Below, piece by piece: positions 26,668 through 34,495 of a stretch of DNA of 64,000 bases. This DNA comes from an uncultured Flavobacteriales bacterium (GTDB taxonomy: Bacteria; Bacteroidota; Bacteroidia; Flavobacteriales_G; Salibacteraceae): assembly GCA_943788145.1 (NCBI GenBank), contig CALSPD010000008.1, positions 78,475 to 142,474 of the forward strand. Reading direction: 5' to 3'. Positions within the stretch are counted from its first letter, which is position 1. Every line of letters starts with the position of its first letter. The notes beneath the pieces were generated by a model that had not been told where the DNA came from, did not search any database, and worked only from the letters and a program-made list of their open reading frames with translations. The position numbers were made by a program, and so were the translations under genes.

Positions 26668-28083
26668 CTAAAGCATTGTCACTTGTTCGTGAAATTCTGT
26701 AATTGGGAGCTTTCCTAATTGTTCGATGGCTTTGAATCCACCCAACACATTGGTTACGCTCGATATACCGTGTTTTTTCATGATGGATGCTGCAGCCACA
26801 GACCGATATCCGCCAGCGCAGTGTACCATGTAGTTTTTCCCCTTGTCGAGTTGCTCGACCGTATTTAGTAGGAAGTCTAACGGGAGGTTTTTGGCACCAT
26901 CAATGTGTTGCGACTCAAATTCAGAAGCCTTTCTGACATCAAGCGTTTCGATTCCCGTGTATCCTAAATAGCCATTGGCAAAGTCTTCGGGAGAAATATT
27001 GCGAATGGCATCCGTTGGTTTTCCAGCGTTTTCCCATGCATTAAACCCACCGTCCAAAACACCAATTGGATTGTCATAACCAACGCGCGCAAGCCGTGTA
27101 ATAACTTCTTCTTCACGGCCATCGTCAGCAACCACCAGAATTCGGCTGTTTAAATCTTCAATCAAAACACCGACCCAAGGGGCAAAGGTGCCATCGATTC
27201 CAATGAAAACAGAGCTCGGTATAAATCCTTTTGTGAATTCGCTTTCATGCCGCGTATCCAACACAATCGTGTTTTCTACCTTCATTTCGTTTTCAAACTG
27301 ATCGACTGATAATTTGCGCAATCCAGCTTCTCGAACCTCCTCAAAGGAGCGATAACCTTGTTTGTTCATCGCTGCATTTTTTGGAAAATATTGAGGCGGA
27401 GATACTAATCCAGTCAGTACGGCTTGTATAAATTCCTCGCGAGTCATGTCGGCCCGTAAGGCATAGTTTGTTTTCTTTTGATTGCCTAGTGTGTCAAAGG
27501 TTTCTTTGCTCATGTTTTTGCCACAGGCGCTTCCTTGACCATGACCGGGATAAACCATTACATGATCGGGTAGCGGCATGATTTTATTGCGCAATGAATC
27601 AAAAAGGTGACTTGCTAAATCTTCTTGAGAAAGGTCCGTTTTTACGGCCAAATCAGGACGTCCCACGTCTCCAATAAAGAGCGTGTCACCTGTATAAATG
27701 CTGTGAGGCGTCTTGCTTTCATCCAGTAAGAGGTAAGATGCAGACTCCATCGTGTGACCAGGTGTGTGCAACACTTTTATGGTCATTTTTCCTAGAGGCA
27801 ATTCTTCGCCATCGGTGGCTACGTGAAAGTCGAAATTGGCTGACGCTGTTGGTCCATACACGATTTTGGCTCCGGTCTTCTTCGCTAGGTCCAAATGACC
27901 GGAGACAAAATCCGCATGAAAATGCGTTTCCAAAACATACTTAATAGTAGCGCCTCTTGAAGCTGCCATTTCGATGTATTGATCTACCTCTCGAAGTGGA
28001 TCAATAATAGCCGCTTCACCATTTGATTCGATGTAATAAGCCGCTTCGGCTAAACATCCGGTATAAAGCTGTTTGATTTCCAT
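26668..28083 (-). CDS. CstB-like persulfide dioxygenase-rhodanese fusion
   Basis: The 471-residue cytoplasmic protein has three parts. The metallo-beta-lactamase domain (1-240) has ETHFHADFVSGH (His54, His56, Asp58), HTPGHT (His110) and YTGDTLF (Asp133), as in ETHE1-type non-haem iron persulfide dioxygenases. A first rhodanese-like domain (about 255-355) has no active-site Cys (its loop reads VVADDGREEE). A second rhodanese domain (about 370-470) has MVHCAGGYRS with Cys422. This dioxygenase / inactive rhodanese / active rhodanese order is that of staphylococcal CstB, which oxidises low-molecular-weight persulfides and makes thiosulfate. A TauE exporter gene lies directly upstream, as in the cst operon. 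Confidence 0.88.
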   Translation of the reverse strand: MEIKQLYTGCLAEAAYYIESNGEAAIIDPLREVDQYIEMAASRGATIKYVLETHFHADFVSGHLDLAKKTGAKIVYGPTASANFDFHVATDGEELPLGKMTIKVLHTPGHTMESASYLLLDESKTPHSIYTGDTLFIGDVGRPDLAVKTDLSQEDLASHLFDSLRNKIMPLPDHVMVYPGHGQGSACGKNMSKETFDTLGNQKKTNYALRADMTREEFIQAVLTGLVSPPQYFPKNAAMNKQGYRSFEEVREAGLRKLSVDQFENEMKVENTIVLDTRHESEFTKGFIPSSVFIGIDGTFAPWVGVLIEDLNSRILVVADDGREEEVITRLARVGYDNPIGVLDGGFNAWENAGKPTDAIRNISPEDFANGYLGYTGIETLDVRKASEFESQHIDGAKNLPLDFLLNTVEQLDKGKNYMVHCAGGYRSVAAASIMKKHGISSVTNVLGGFKAIEQLGKLPITEFHEQVTML

Positions 28084-28131
28084 GTTTTTCTGTTTTTAAA
28101 TAATCTGGAGCAAAGGTCGGTTAGGGGAAAT

Positions 28132-28159
28132 TCACCCACGGTGACATCGGTTACAATGG
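28132..28159 (-). promoter_or_regulatory. Candidate operator upstream of the CstB-like gene
   Basis: On the plus strand TCACCcacGGTGA (28132-28144) is a perfect inverted repeat with five-base arms. It continues into ATCGGTTACAATG (28146-28158), a near-copy of a motif ahead of the rhodanese-crp operon. CGGTGACAT and CGGTTACAA also form a tandem direct repeat. The site is about 50-75 bases upstream of the ATG, consistent with control by the cluster's Crp/Fnr protein. Confidence 0.4.
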
Positions 28160-28194
28160 CAAAAGATTATGGTCAGGAAACCAAAAAAGGTTGG

Positions 28195-28992
28195 TTAGAA
28201 CAGTAGTTCTGTGCCCAGAATGGCCGCACCCATGATGAGGATAAACCAGCCAAATCCGACTTTCAGCTTTTTGCCATCTATTCGAGTGGCAAGTGAGCTG
28301 CCTATGAAAATCCCACCTATGGCGAGTAGGGTAAAAGCGACTAAAAAGATCCAATCGATGTCGTAGTTGCTCACATCTCCTAGGAAACCGAGCGTTGATT
28401 TTACTGAAATGATGAGAAGCGAAGTGCCTATGGCGCGTTTCATAGGAAGGCCAGCAAAAAGAACGAGTGCAGGAATGATAAGAAAACCGCCTCCAGCGCC
28501 AACCAGTCCGGTAAGTACGCCAACAACTAAACCTTCAGCCATGACTATAAAAGCCAGTTTTAGGTTCGAGACTTTTTTGCTCTTAGCCTCATTTTTTGAT
28601 GGTTTTATCATACTGTAGGATGCAAAGACCATGAGCAAGGCAAACAGGATCATGAGTAGCATGTCTTTGGAAACCTCAAGATTTCCAAACTGAGCAATTT
28701 CTTCTGGAATGGCCGGAACCAAAAATTTTCGTGTCAAGAAAACAGCGATTACGCTCGGGGTGCCAAACAACGCTACGGTTTTGTAGTCAACCATGCCTTT
28801 AGAAGTGTAGCGCATGCTTCCAACAAAGCTTGAAATACCCACGATGAAGAGCGAGTAAGCCGTAGCCAGAACAGGCGGTATGCCTACCAAATAGACTAAA
28901 ACCGGAACAGCCAATGTAGACCCGCCTCCACCTATCAGTCCAAGGGAGACGCCAATAAGTACAGCAAGCAGGTAACCGATCACTTCAATCAT
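28195..28992 (-). CDS. TauE/SafE family sulfite/organosulfonate exporter
   Basis: This 265-residue inner-membrane protein of the TauE/SafE family has about eight hydrophobic helices in two related halves. Both carry the family's glycine-rich repeat: LGLIGGGGSTLAVPVLVYLVGIPP near the N-terminus and TGLVGAGGGFLIIPALVLFAGLPM in the middle. Members export sulfite or related sulfur anions. It is transcribed toward the CstB-like gene 111 bases downstream and may share its transcript. The assignment to sulfur export is supported by both family and neighbours. Confidence 0.92.
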   Translation of the reverse strand: MIEVIGYLLAVLIGVSLGLIGGGGSTLAVPVLVYLVGIPPVLATAYSLFIVGISSFVGSMRYTSKGMVDYKTVALFGTPSVIAVFLTRKFLVPAIPEEIAQFGNLEVSKDMLLMILFALLMVFASYSMIKPSKNEAKSKKVSNLKLAFIVMAEGLVVGVLTGLVGAGGGFLIIPALVLFAGLPMKRAIGTSLLIISVKSTLGFLGDVSNYDIDWIFLVAFTLLAIGGIFIGSSLATRIDGKKLKVGFGWFILIMGAAILGTELLF

Positions 28993-29090
28993 GGGTGCAA
29001 ATGTGCATTTTAGGATTTAAGTCTTGTGTGATGGATGTCGCGGAAACCGCTTTTTCTAGGTGCTGACTTTCATATAGAGGTGCCAACCCA

Positions 29091-29120
29091 TTGGTGGCAA
29101 TTACAATCCGCTACTTTTGC
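29091..29120 (+). promoter_or_regulatory. Bacteroidota-type promoter for purB
   Basis: TTG (29091-29093) and TACTTTTGC (29112-29120) are 18 bases apart and match TTG ... TAnnTTTGC. The ATG of purB follows 19 bases later, so the 5' leader is very short. Confidence 0.65.
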
Positions 29121-29139
29121 AACCTTCAAAATTTAAGCA

Positions 29140-30498
29140 ATGTCCCGTAAAGCCCTCGCGTCCGTTTCTCCAGTTGATGGTCGATATGCCCGCCATTCTG
29201 AACCTTTGGTGGAATTCTTTTCCGAATTCGCTTTATTCAAATACCGCGTTCGGGTTGAAATAGAATACCTGATACTGCTATCCAACCAAGAGCTGAAGAA
29301 CATTTCACCTTTAACGGAAGATGAGGCCTACAAACTGCGTGGCTTGTACATGGATTTCACCCTTCAAGATGCGGAACAAATAAAAACCATCGAGCGCACG
29401 ACCAACCATGATGTGAAAGCTGTGGAATATTTTGTAAAAGCGCAATTGGAGAACATCGGCCGAAACGATCTACTGGAATTTGTCCACTTTGGATTAACCA
29501 GCCAAGACATTAACAATACGGCTGTTCCTCTTAGCATCAAGGAGGCTCAAATGGAAGTCATGTTGCCGCGATTGATGACGGTTCTTGAAGTGCTTCGACA
29601 AAAAGCAAAAGATTGGGATAAGATTTCCATGTTGGCGCGAACGCATGGTCAACCTGCTTCTCCAACGCGTCTGGGTAAGGAAATACAAGTCTTTGTTGAA
29701 CGTTTAGACCAACAGCTGTTGCAGTTAAGCCATGTGCCTTTTGCAGCCAAATTTGGCGGTGCTACTGGAAATTTTAATGCCCACCATGTGGCCTACCCAA
29801 ACCAGGATTGGATTGCCTTTAGCAACGAGTTTGTGAATCAAGTGCTAGGATTATACAGATCGCAAACCACGACACAAATAGAACACTATGACCATTTAGC
29901 CGCATTGATGGATTGCTGGAAACGCATCAACACCATCCTCATTGACTTAAGCCGAGATATTTGGACCTATGTTTCCATGGATTATTTCAAGCAGAAAATC
30001 AAGGCTGGAGAGGTTGGGTCATCTGCAATGCCACACAAAGTGAATCCGATTGATTTTGAAAATGCAGAAGGAAATTTAGGTTTCGCAAACGCCATGTTCG
30101 AACACCTTTCGGCCAAATTACCCGTGAGTCGATTGCAACGCGATTTAACCGATTCCACCGTATTGAGGAACATCGGAATGCCTTTCGCGCATACCTTGAT
30201 TGCATATGCTTCTTTAGAGAAAGGTTTAGAAAAACTCATACTGAACGAAGCCGAAATTGCAGCCGAGTTGGACAATCATTGGGAAGTATGTGCCGAGGCA
30301 ATCCAGACTATATTGAGGCGAGAGGGCTATGAAAAACCCTATGAAGCGTTGAAAGAGTTGACCCGAAAAAATTCGAAAGTCACGGCCGAATCTTTGGCGC
30401 AATTCATTGACGGATTAGGTGTCAGCGAAGCCGTGAAGGTTGAGTTAAAGCGCATAACACCGCAAAATTACACGGGCATCGCATCTTTGGGAGCTTGA
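29140..30498 (+). CDS. purB: Adenylosuccinate lyase
   Basis: PurB cleaves SAICAR and adenylosuccinate, releasing fumarate, in purine synthesis. The 452-residue protein opens with ASVSPVDGRYARH, typical of the E. coli-type PurB subgroup, and has LARTHGQPASPTRLGKE and the superfamily signature GSSAMPHKVNPIDFEN with the mobile-loop catalytic Ser. A very strong promoter lies 19 bases ahead. The stop overlaps the TTG start of the ABC exporter gene, so the two are coupled although their functions look unrelated. Confidence 0.98.
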   Translation: MSRKALASVSPVDGRYARHSEPLVEFFSEFALFKYRVRVEIEYLILLSNQELKNISPLTEDEAYKLRGLYMDFTLQDAEQIKTIERTTNHDVKAVEYFVKAQLENIGRNDLLEFVHFGLTSQDINNTAVPLSIKEAQMEVMLPRLMTVLEVLRQKAKDWDKISMLARTHGQPASPTRLGKEIQVFVERLDQQLLQLSHVPFAAKFGGATGNFNAHHVAYPNQDWIAFSNEFVNQVLGLYRSQTTTQIEHYDHLAALMDCWKRINTILIDLSRDIWTYVSMDYFKQKIKAGEVGSSAMPHKVNPIDFENAEGNLGFANAMFEHLSAKLPVSRLQRDLTDSTVLRNIGMPFAHTLIAYASLEKGLEKLILNEAEIAAELDNHWEVCAEAIQTILRREGYEKPYEALKELTRKNSKVTAESLAQFIDGLGVSEAVKVELKRITPQNYTGIASLGA

Positions 30499-32315
30499 AA
30501 AACTTTTTACAAATACTCAATCATTTAAGTCCTTATAAAGGACGGGTTGTACTCAACTTATTGTACAATCTGCTGAATGCTGCCTTTTCGGTGGTTTCAT
30601 TTTCGGCCATCATTCCTTTTTTGAAAATTCTATTCGACCGTGTTGGCGATAGCAAGGAAGAGATAGTTGAGAGCAAAGTGGGTGACGGTATGATGAATGA
30701 GCTCAACCATTGGTTTGACCTTTACATTTTTAACGAAGGACCCAAAAATGCCTTGATGGTTTTTTGTTTCATCATTGTCATTCTCTTTCTCATCCGAAAT
30801 CTGTTTCGCTTTCTTGCGCAGCATCAAATGGCGTATTTGCGAAATGCTGTGGTGCGAGATGTGCGCGAAAACATCTATTCAAAGCTACTGAGACTGCCCA
30901 TGGCCTATTACACCGATGAACGAAAGGGCAACATTTACTCAAGGTTTACCAACGATGTTTCAGAAGTGGAATGGTCGGTCATGGGTGCCTTGGAAGCAGT
31001 TTTCAAAAACCCCGTCCTTATCCTTTTCTTCTTCGGAACGCTGGTCGTTATCAGTTGGCAACTAACCTTATTTGTGGTTCTAGTCTTACCAATTTCGGGG
31101 TTTGTCATTGGAAAGATTGGGAAGTCGCTTAAGAAGACTGCCCGTAAAGGTCAAAATGAGTTAGGTCACGTTGTATCTACCTTAGAAGAAACGGTGGGCG
31201 GCATCAGAATCGTGAAAGGATTTGGCGCAGAGGGCCAGTTTCATCAGCGATTTGAACGGTTGAATAACAGCTATTTCCGCTTGATGGTAAAGTTGTATCG
31301 CAAGCAATATTTGGCTTCCCCCATCAATGAAACCTTATCGGCAATCACCATTGCCATGATCCTTTGGTTTGGTGGTAATTTGGTGCTAGAAGGTCGGATG
31401 CTTGCGGGAGAATCCTTCATTCTTTACATTGCTATTTTTTCTCAAATGATATCTCCAGCTCGCGCGTTAACAGAGGCATTTACCCGTGTTCAGCGTGGTA
31501 TTGCGGCTTCCGAACGTATCAACGAGGTGCTTTCAGCAGATGAGCAGGTGTTGGAGGTTGAAAACGCTTTGAATGTCAGTGGGTTTGAATCGGAAATAGA
31601 ATTCCAATCGGTCGGTTTTTCTTACGAGGAAGCGCATGTACTGAAAAATATAAATCTGACGGTCAAAAAGGGTGAGGCCATTGCCATTGTAGGTCCCTCG
31701 GGCGGTGGAAAATCAACTCTGGTCGACTTGCTTCCACGTTTCTACGATGTGGTTGAAGGTTCACTCAAATTAGACGGAACACCCATCGATCAGTTCAACG
31801 TAAAACAATACCGACACTTATTTGGAATTGTAAGTCAGCAGAGCGTACTGTTTAACGATTCCATTCGAAATAACCTGCTCGTTGGGAAACCTGACGCTAC
31901 TGATCAAGAAATGATCGAAGCGCTACACGCGGCAAACGCACATGGATTTGTCATGTCCTTGCCTGAAGGCCTAGACACCATCGTTGGTGAATCGGGTAAT
32001 AAGCTGAGCGGGGGTCAAAAACAGCGGTTGAGCATTGCGCGAGCCATTCTCAAAAATCCGCCAATTCTAATTTTGGACGAAGCTACTTCGGCATTAGATA
32101 CGGAGAGCGAACGGCTTGTGCAGGATGCGCTTGCCAAAATCATGAAAGGCAGGACTTCTTTTGTCATTGCGCATAGATTGAGCACGGTAACGCATGCCGA
32201 TCGAATTATTGTACTGGAAAAAGGCGAGATCATTCAAATGGGAACACATGACCAATTGATGGAAGAAGTTGGAATGTACCAGCGCTTGGTTCAGCTTCAG
32301 GAATTGGCAGGCTAG
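30495..32315 (+). CDS. MsbA-like ABC exporter (fused permease/ATPase)
   Basis: The 606-residue half-transporter has a six-helix membrane domain (about 15-330) and an ATPase domain (about 355-600). The ATPase has Walker A GPSGGGKST, Q-loop region GIVSQQ, signature LSGGQKQR, Walker B ILILDEATSALD and H-loop AHRLST. The architecture and the N-terminal ILNHLSPYKGRVVLNLLYNLL fit the lipid A/lipid flippase-like MsbA group found across Bacteroidota. It starts at a TTG that overlaps the purB stop. Its stop overlaps the convergent amidotransferase gene by four bases. Substrate is not determinable from sequence. Confidence 0.93.
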   Translation: MKNFLQILNHLSPYKGRVVLNLLYNLLNAAFSVVSFSAIIPFLKILFDRVGDSKEEIVESKVGDGMMNELNHWFDLYIFNEGPKNALMVFCFIIVILFLIRNLFRFLAQHQMAYLRNAVVRDVRENIYSKLLRLPMAYYTDERKGNIYSRFTNDVSEVEWSVMGALEAVFKNPVLILFFFGTLVVISWQLTLFVVLVLPISGFVIGKIGKSLKKTARKGQNELGHVVSTLEETVGGIRIVKGFGAEGQFHQRFERLNNSYFRLMVKLYRKQYLASPINETLSAITIAMILWFGGNLVLEGRMLAGESFILYIAIFSQMISPARALTEAFTRVQRGIAASERINEVLSADEQVLEVENALNVSGFESEIEFQSVGFSYEEAHVLKNINLTVKKGEAIAIVGPSGGGKSTLVDLLPRFYDVVEGSLKLDGTPIDQFNVKQYRHLFGIVSQQSVLFNDSIRNNLLVGKPDATDQEMIEALHAANAHGFVMSLPEGLDTIVGESGNKLSGGQKQRLSIARAILKNPPILILDEATSALDTESERLVQDALAKIMKGRTSFVIAHRLSTVTHADRIIVLEKGEIIQMGTHDQLMEEVGMYQRLVQLQELAG

Positions 32316-33178
32316 TTTGTTACAACCTTCCTGAAATTTACACTGAAATCTTTGTAGAACATGATCATGGTATTCGTAGGAATCGGTCGCCAATCTTCTC
32401 CGAATTCGGTCAGTTTTTCTGACACAATCATCATCGATCGATTTTCACCTTCAGATGGAATCATATGGCAGACGCCATCGATACATTCATAGCGGGAGCC
32501 CTCGCTGTAGTAGAGTGAGAGCGGTTCATCCGTTTTGTGTGATGTATATCGGAGGCCTACCATGCGCTCACCGTCTGTGACTACCATATTCAGGTAGGCA
32601 CTTTCTTCAATGCCTTGCTCTTTTATAATGCGTTCAAGAGTATTGATCATCGATTGCATCGCGTCTGCCATTAAATCGGCAGTGAGTGCTTCGTTCTCCA
32701 ATCGTTTGTTTAGTTCGTTTAGGAAGAGTGCAAAAAGGTGTTCCGTGTCGGTTTGTCCTTGAATCCAATTGAACATTTCCTCGCTCAATTCATTCATAAT
32801 GCTACGCTTCAGTCGCTTGAATTCGGGCGCATCACCGTTGTGCATCATTAGAAACTGCTTGTAGTTAAACGGGTGGCAATTCGTTTCTGCCAACACGCCT
32901 ACGGTGGCCGCCCTCACATGCGCCATAAAACAAGTTGATTTTACGAGCGGAGCAATTGATTTTAGATTTTGATTGTTCCAAGCGGGTGTGATGGACTTAA
33001 AAGATGCAGGAATATCACTTAAAATGTTGTTGTACCACCCCACGCCAAAACCATCTCCGTTCAGCGGTTCTTCGATTTCCTTCGCATTAAAACTTTGGTT
33101 GATCAACGAATTCTTCGGTTCGATCAGCAGTTTTTCCATTAAAATGGGGCGACCCATGTAGGCAACTAGACGACACAT
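32312..33178 (-). CDS. Class II glutamine amidotransferase-like protein (EgtC/YafJ-like)
   Basis: The 288-residue cytoplasmic protein of the Ntn-hydrolase glutamine amidotransferase superfamily has its nucleophile Cys2 directly after the start Met (MCRLVAYMG). Other family segments are NGDGFGVGWY, CFMAHVRAATVG and NCHPFNYKQFLMMHNG. This family includes EgtC (ergothioneine synthesis) and E. coli YafJ. No ergothioneine genes lie nearby, so I do not assign EgtC function. A 16-base palindrome sits upstream and may be its operator. Confidence 0.9.
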   Translation of the reverse strand: MCRLVAYMGRPILMEKLLIEPKNSLINQSFNAKEIEEPLNGDGFGVGWYNNILSDIPASFKSITPAWNNQNLKSIAPLVKSTCFMAHVRAATVGVLAETNCHPFNYKQFLMMHNGDAPEFKRLKRSIMNELSEEMFNWIQGQTDTEHLFALFLNELNKRLENEALTADLMADAMQSMINTLERIIKEQGIEESAYLNMVVTDGERMVGLRYTSHKTDEPLSLYYSEGSRYECIDGVCHMIPSEGENRSMMIVSEKLTEFGEDWRPIPTNTMIMFYKDFSVNFRKVVTN

Positions 33179-33203
33179 AGTGGTAATATTTTAAACCAAA
33201 GTA

Positions 33204-33219
33204 GATTGAATTTTCAATC
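33204..33219 (-). promoter_or_regulatory. Palindrome upstream of the amidotransferase gene
   Basis: GATTGAAttTTCAATC is a perfect 7+2+7 inverted repeat, 25 bases upstream of the amidotransferase ATG and just beyond a TACTTTGG element on the minus strand. Its location suggests an operator. The regulator is unknown. Confidence 0.35.
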
Positions 33220-33281
33220 GAATGCACTTCCGATTAAAAAATACAATGATGTCTAATTACCGTTTTGAAAATTGAGTGAGC

Positions 33282-33392
33282 CTAAAACTCTTTGGGGCAG
33301 TCTTTACAAGCTTTTTTGCCTTTTTTCTTGTATCGCTTGCAGCACTTTTTTTTGCAATCTAAAGGCAAAATAGCCCAGTTCAATTCCATCAT
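33282..33392 (-). CDS. 36-aa Cys/Lys-rich protein, not in ORF track
   Basis: Starting at ATG ATG (33392/33389), the minus strand encodes 36 residues: an apolar lead (ELNWAILPLDC), then KKKCCKRYKKKGKKACKDC and a short tail. Thirteen of the 36 residues are Lys/Arg and five are Cys, the latter in a C-x3-CC-x10-C-x2-C pattern. The frame stays open upstream to a GTG, but the double ATG is the more likely start. It fills the only gap over 300 bases. The Cys pairs suggest a small metal-binding or nucleic-acid-binding protein; that is inference. I cannot name a family. Confidence 0.55.
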   Translation of the reverse strand: MMELNWAILPLDCKKKCCKRYKKKGKKACKDCPKEF

Positions 33393-33502
33393 TGCACAGG
33401 GGGCAGTGAGTGGTGTTGAATTACTATGGTTAACTGTGGATTTCACGAAGCACAAATGTAATTCAAGATGATCGAAGAAAACCGTATTGGATCAACCTAT
33501 CA

Positions 33503-34492
33503 TTAAGGGCAAGTGACGCTAGGAATTGTATCAGGAACGGCTACTGCATTTGCCGAAATGCCCCCAACACCAAAGAACCCGTATGCGGCCTTGTTTGTTG
33601 TCAGATTCATTAAGTTTCCTGTTATTGGAGCTGGAGGGCCATCGAAAGGGCCTCCTACAAAGGCGGTCTGACTGCGTACCGTATTAACGAAATTGAAGTA
33701 AGCTTCGGTAGAACGCATCTGAAAAACAGTCACCGTATCGCCTAATTCAAGTTCATCCCCATAAACATCCAACCCAAAGAGGCAAAACCCATCAATACCA
33801 TCGTCATTGGCTGTTGCAATGAAGTTTGGTCGCGAATCGTATTTGTTGTTTACATAGAACATCCATCGATAAAAATCCCCTGAACCCGGTTTTTCAAAGG
33901 TTTGAACACCTAAATAATAGGCGCAAGAGTCTTGGATGAAGTTTGGACCATAATTGGCCGTGACAGATAATAAAGGCGGAACATCATGATAGACTTCAGG
34001 TTTGGTTTCATAAAAACTTCCTAATGCCTGAATCTCTAAATGGTAGGTTGCTCCAACTATTGGGTAGTAAGTAAAACGATAGGTGCCTGGGCTATCTTGA
34101 TCTTCCTCTAAGGTTTCCACAGCAACTCCATCTTCGTACAGAACCACTGAAGCATTGCTTACTGGTGGCGGAGCTGAGTTGGAGAAATAATCGGCTGTGG
34201 TTGTTAATCGCACCTTGTTGAAGGGAAAGTAGTCCGTTTCCGCCTCGATCGAGTCAATGTTAATGAAGGCATCAACAAGTGCAACAGCGAGCTTAATGTC
34301 GGAAAGTGGAATAATGGTCTGACCAAAACAATCCAAGTCTGAATCAGGTATGTAATAATCTCGTTGGGTTAGGTATCCTTCAATAACCAATTCAGGGTCA
34401 GTAGGAGGTAAGTCGAGGTCAATTTCCTCTTGGCAACCGATAGTTAAGCAGCAGAGCCCAACAAACAAAGCGATGTAGGTTAAATGCTTCAT
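33503..34492 (-). CDS. DUF4249 lipoprotein, TonB-receptor partner
   Basis: The 329-residue lipoprotein (signal peptide with TIGC lipobox, then QEEIDLDLPPTDPELVIEGYLTQ) matches the DUF4249 family by its N-terminal pattern. That pattern is short Asp-rich linker followed by VIEGYLT, then TNVQ-like extracellular domains. It begins three bases after the TonB-dependent receptor gene on the same strand. In Bacteroidota, DUF4249 proteins occur next to such receptors and are presumed surface-exposed accessory lipoproteins. The substrate of the pair is unknown. Confidence 0.9.
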   Translation of the reverse strand: MKHLTYIALFVGLCCLTIGCQEEIDLDLPPTDPELVIEGYLTQRDYYIPDSDLDCFGQTIIPLSDIKLAVALVDAFINIDSIEAETDYFPFNKVRLTTTADYFSNSAPPPVSNASVVLYEDGVAVETLEEDQDSPGTYRFTYYPIVGATYHLEIQALGSFYETKPEVYHDVPPLLSVTANYGPNFIQDSCAYYLGVQTFEKPGSGDFYRWMFYVNNKYDSRPNFIATANDDGIDGFCLFGLDVYGDELELGDTVTVFQMRSTEAYFNFVNTVRSQTAFVGGPFDGPPAPITGNLMNLTTNKAAYGFFGVGGISANAVAVPDTIPSVTCP

Positions 34493-34495
34493 GAC

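Noticed and set aside
28151-28354. 67-aa ORF next to the TauE gene
   Set aside because: Its frame lies inside the TauE gene and intergenic region, with no recognisable domain; it is a shadow.
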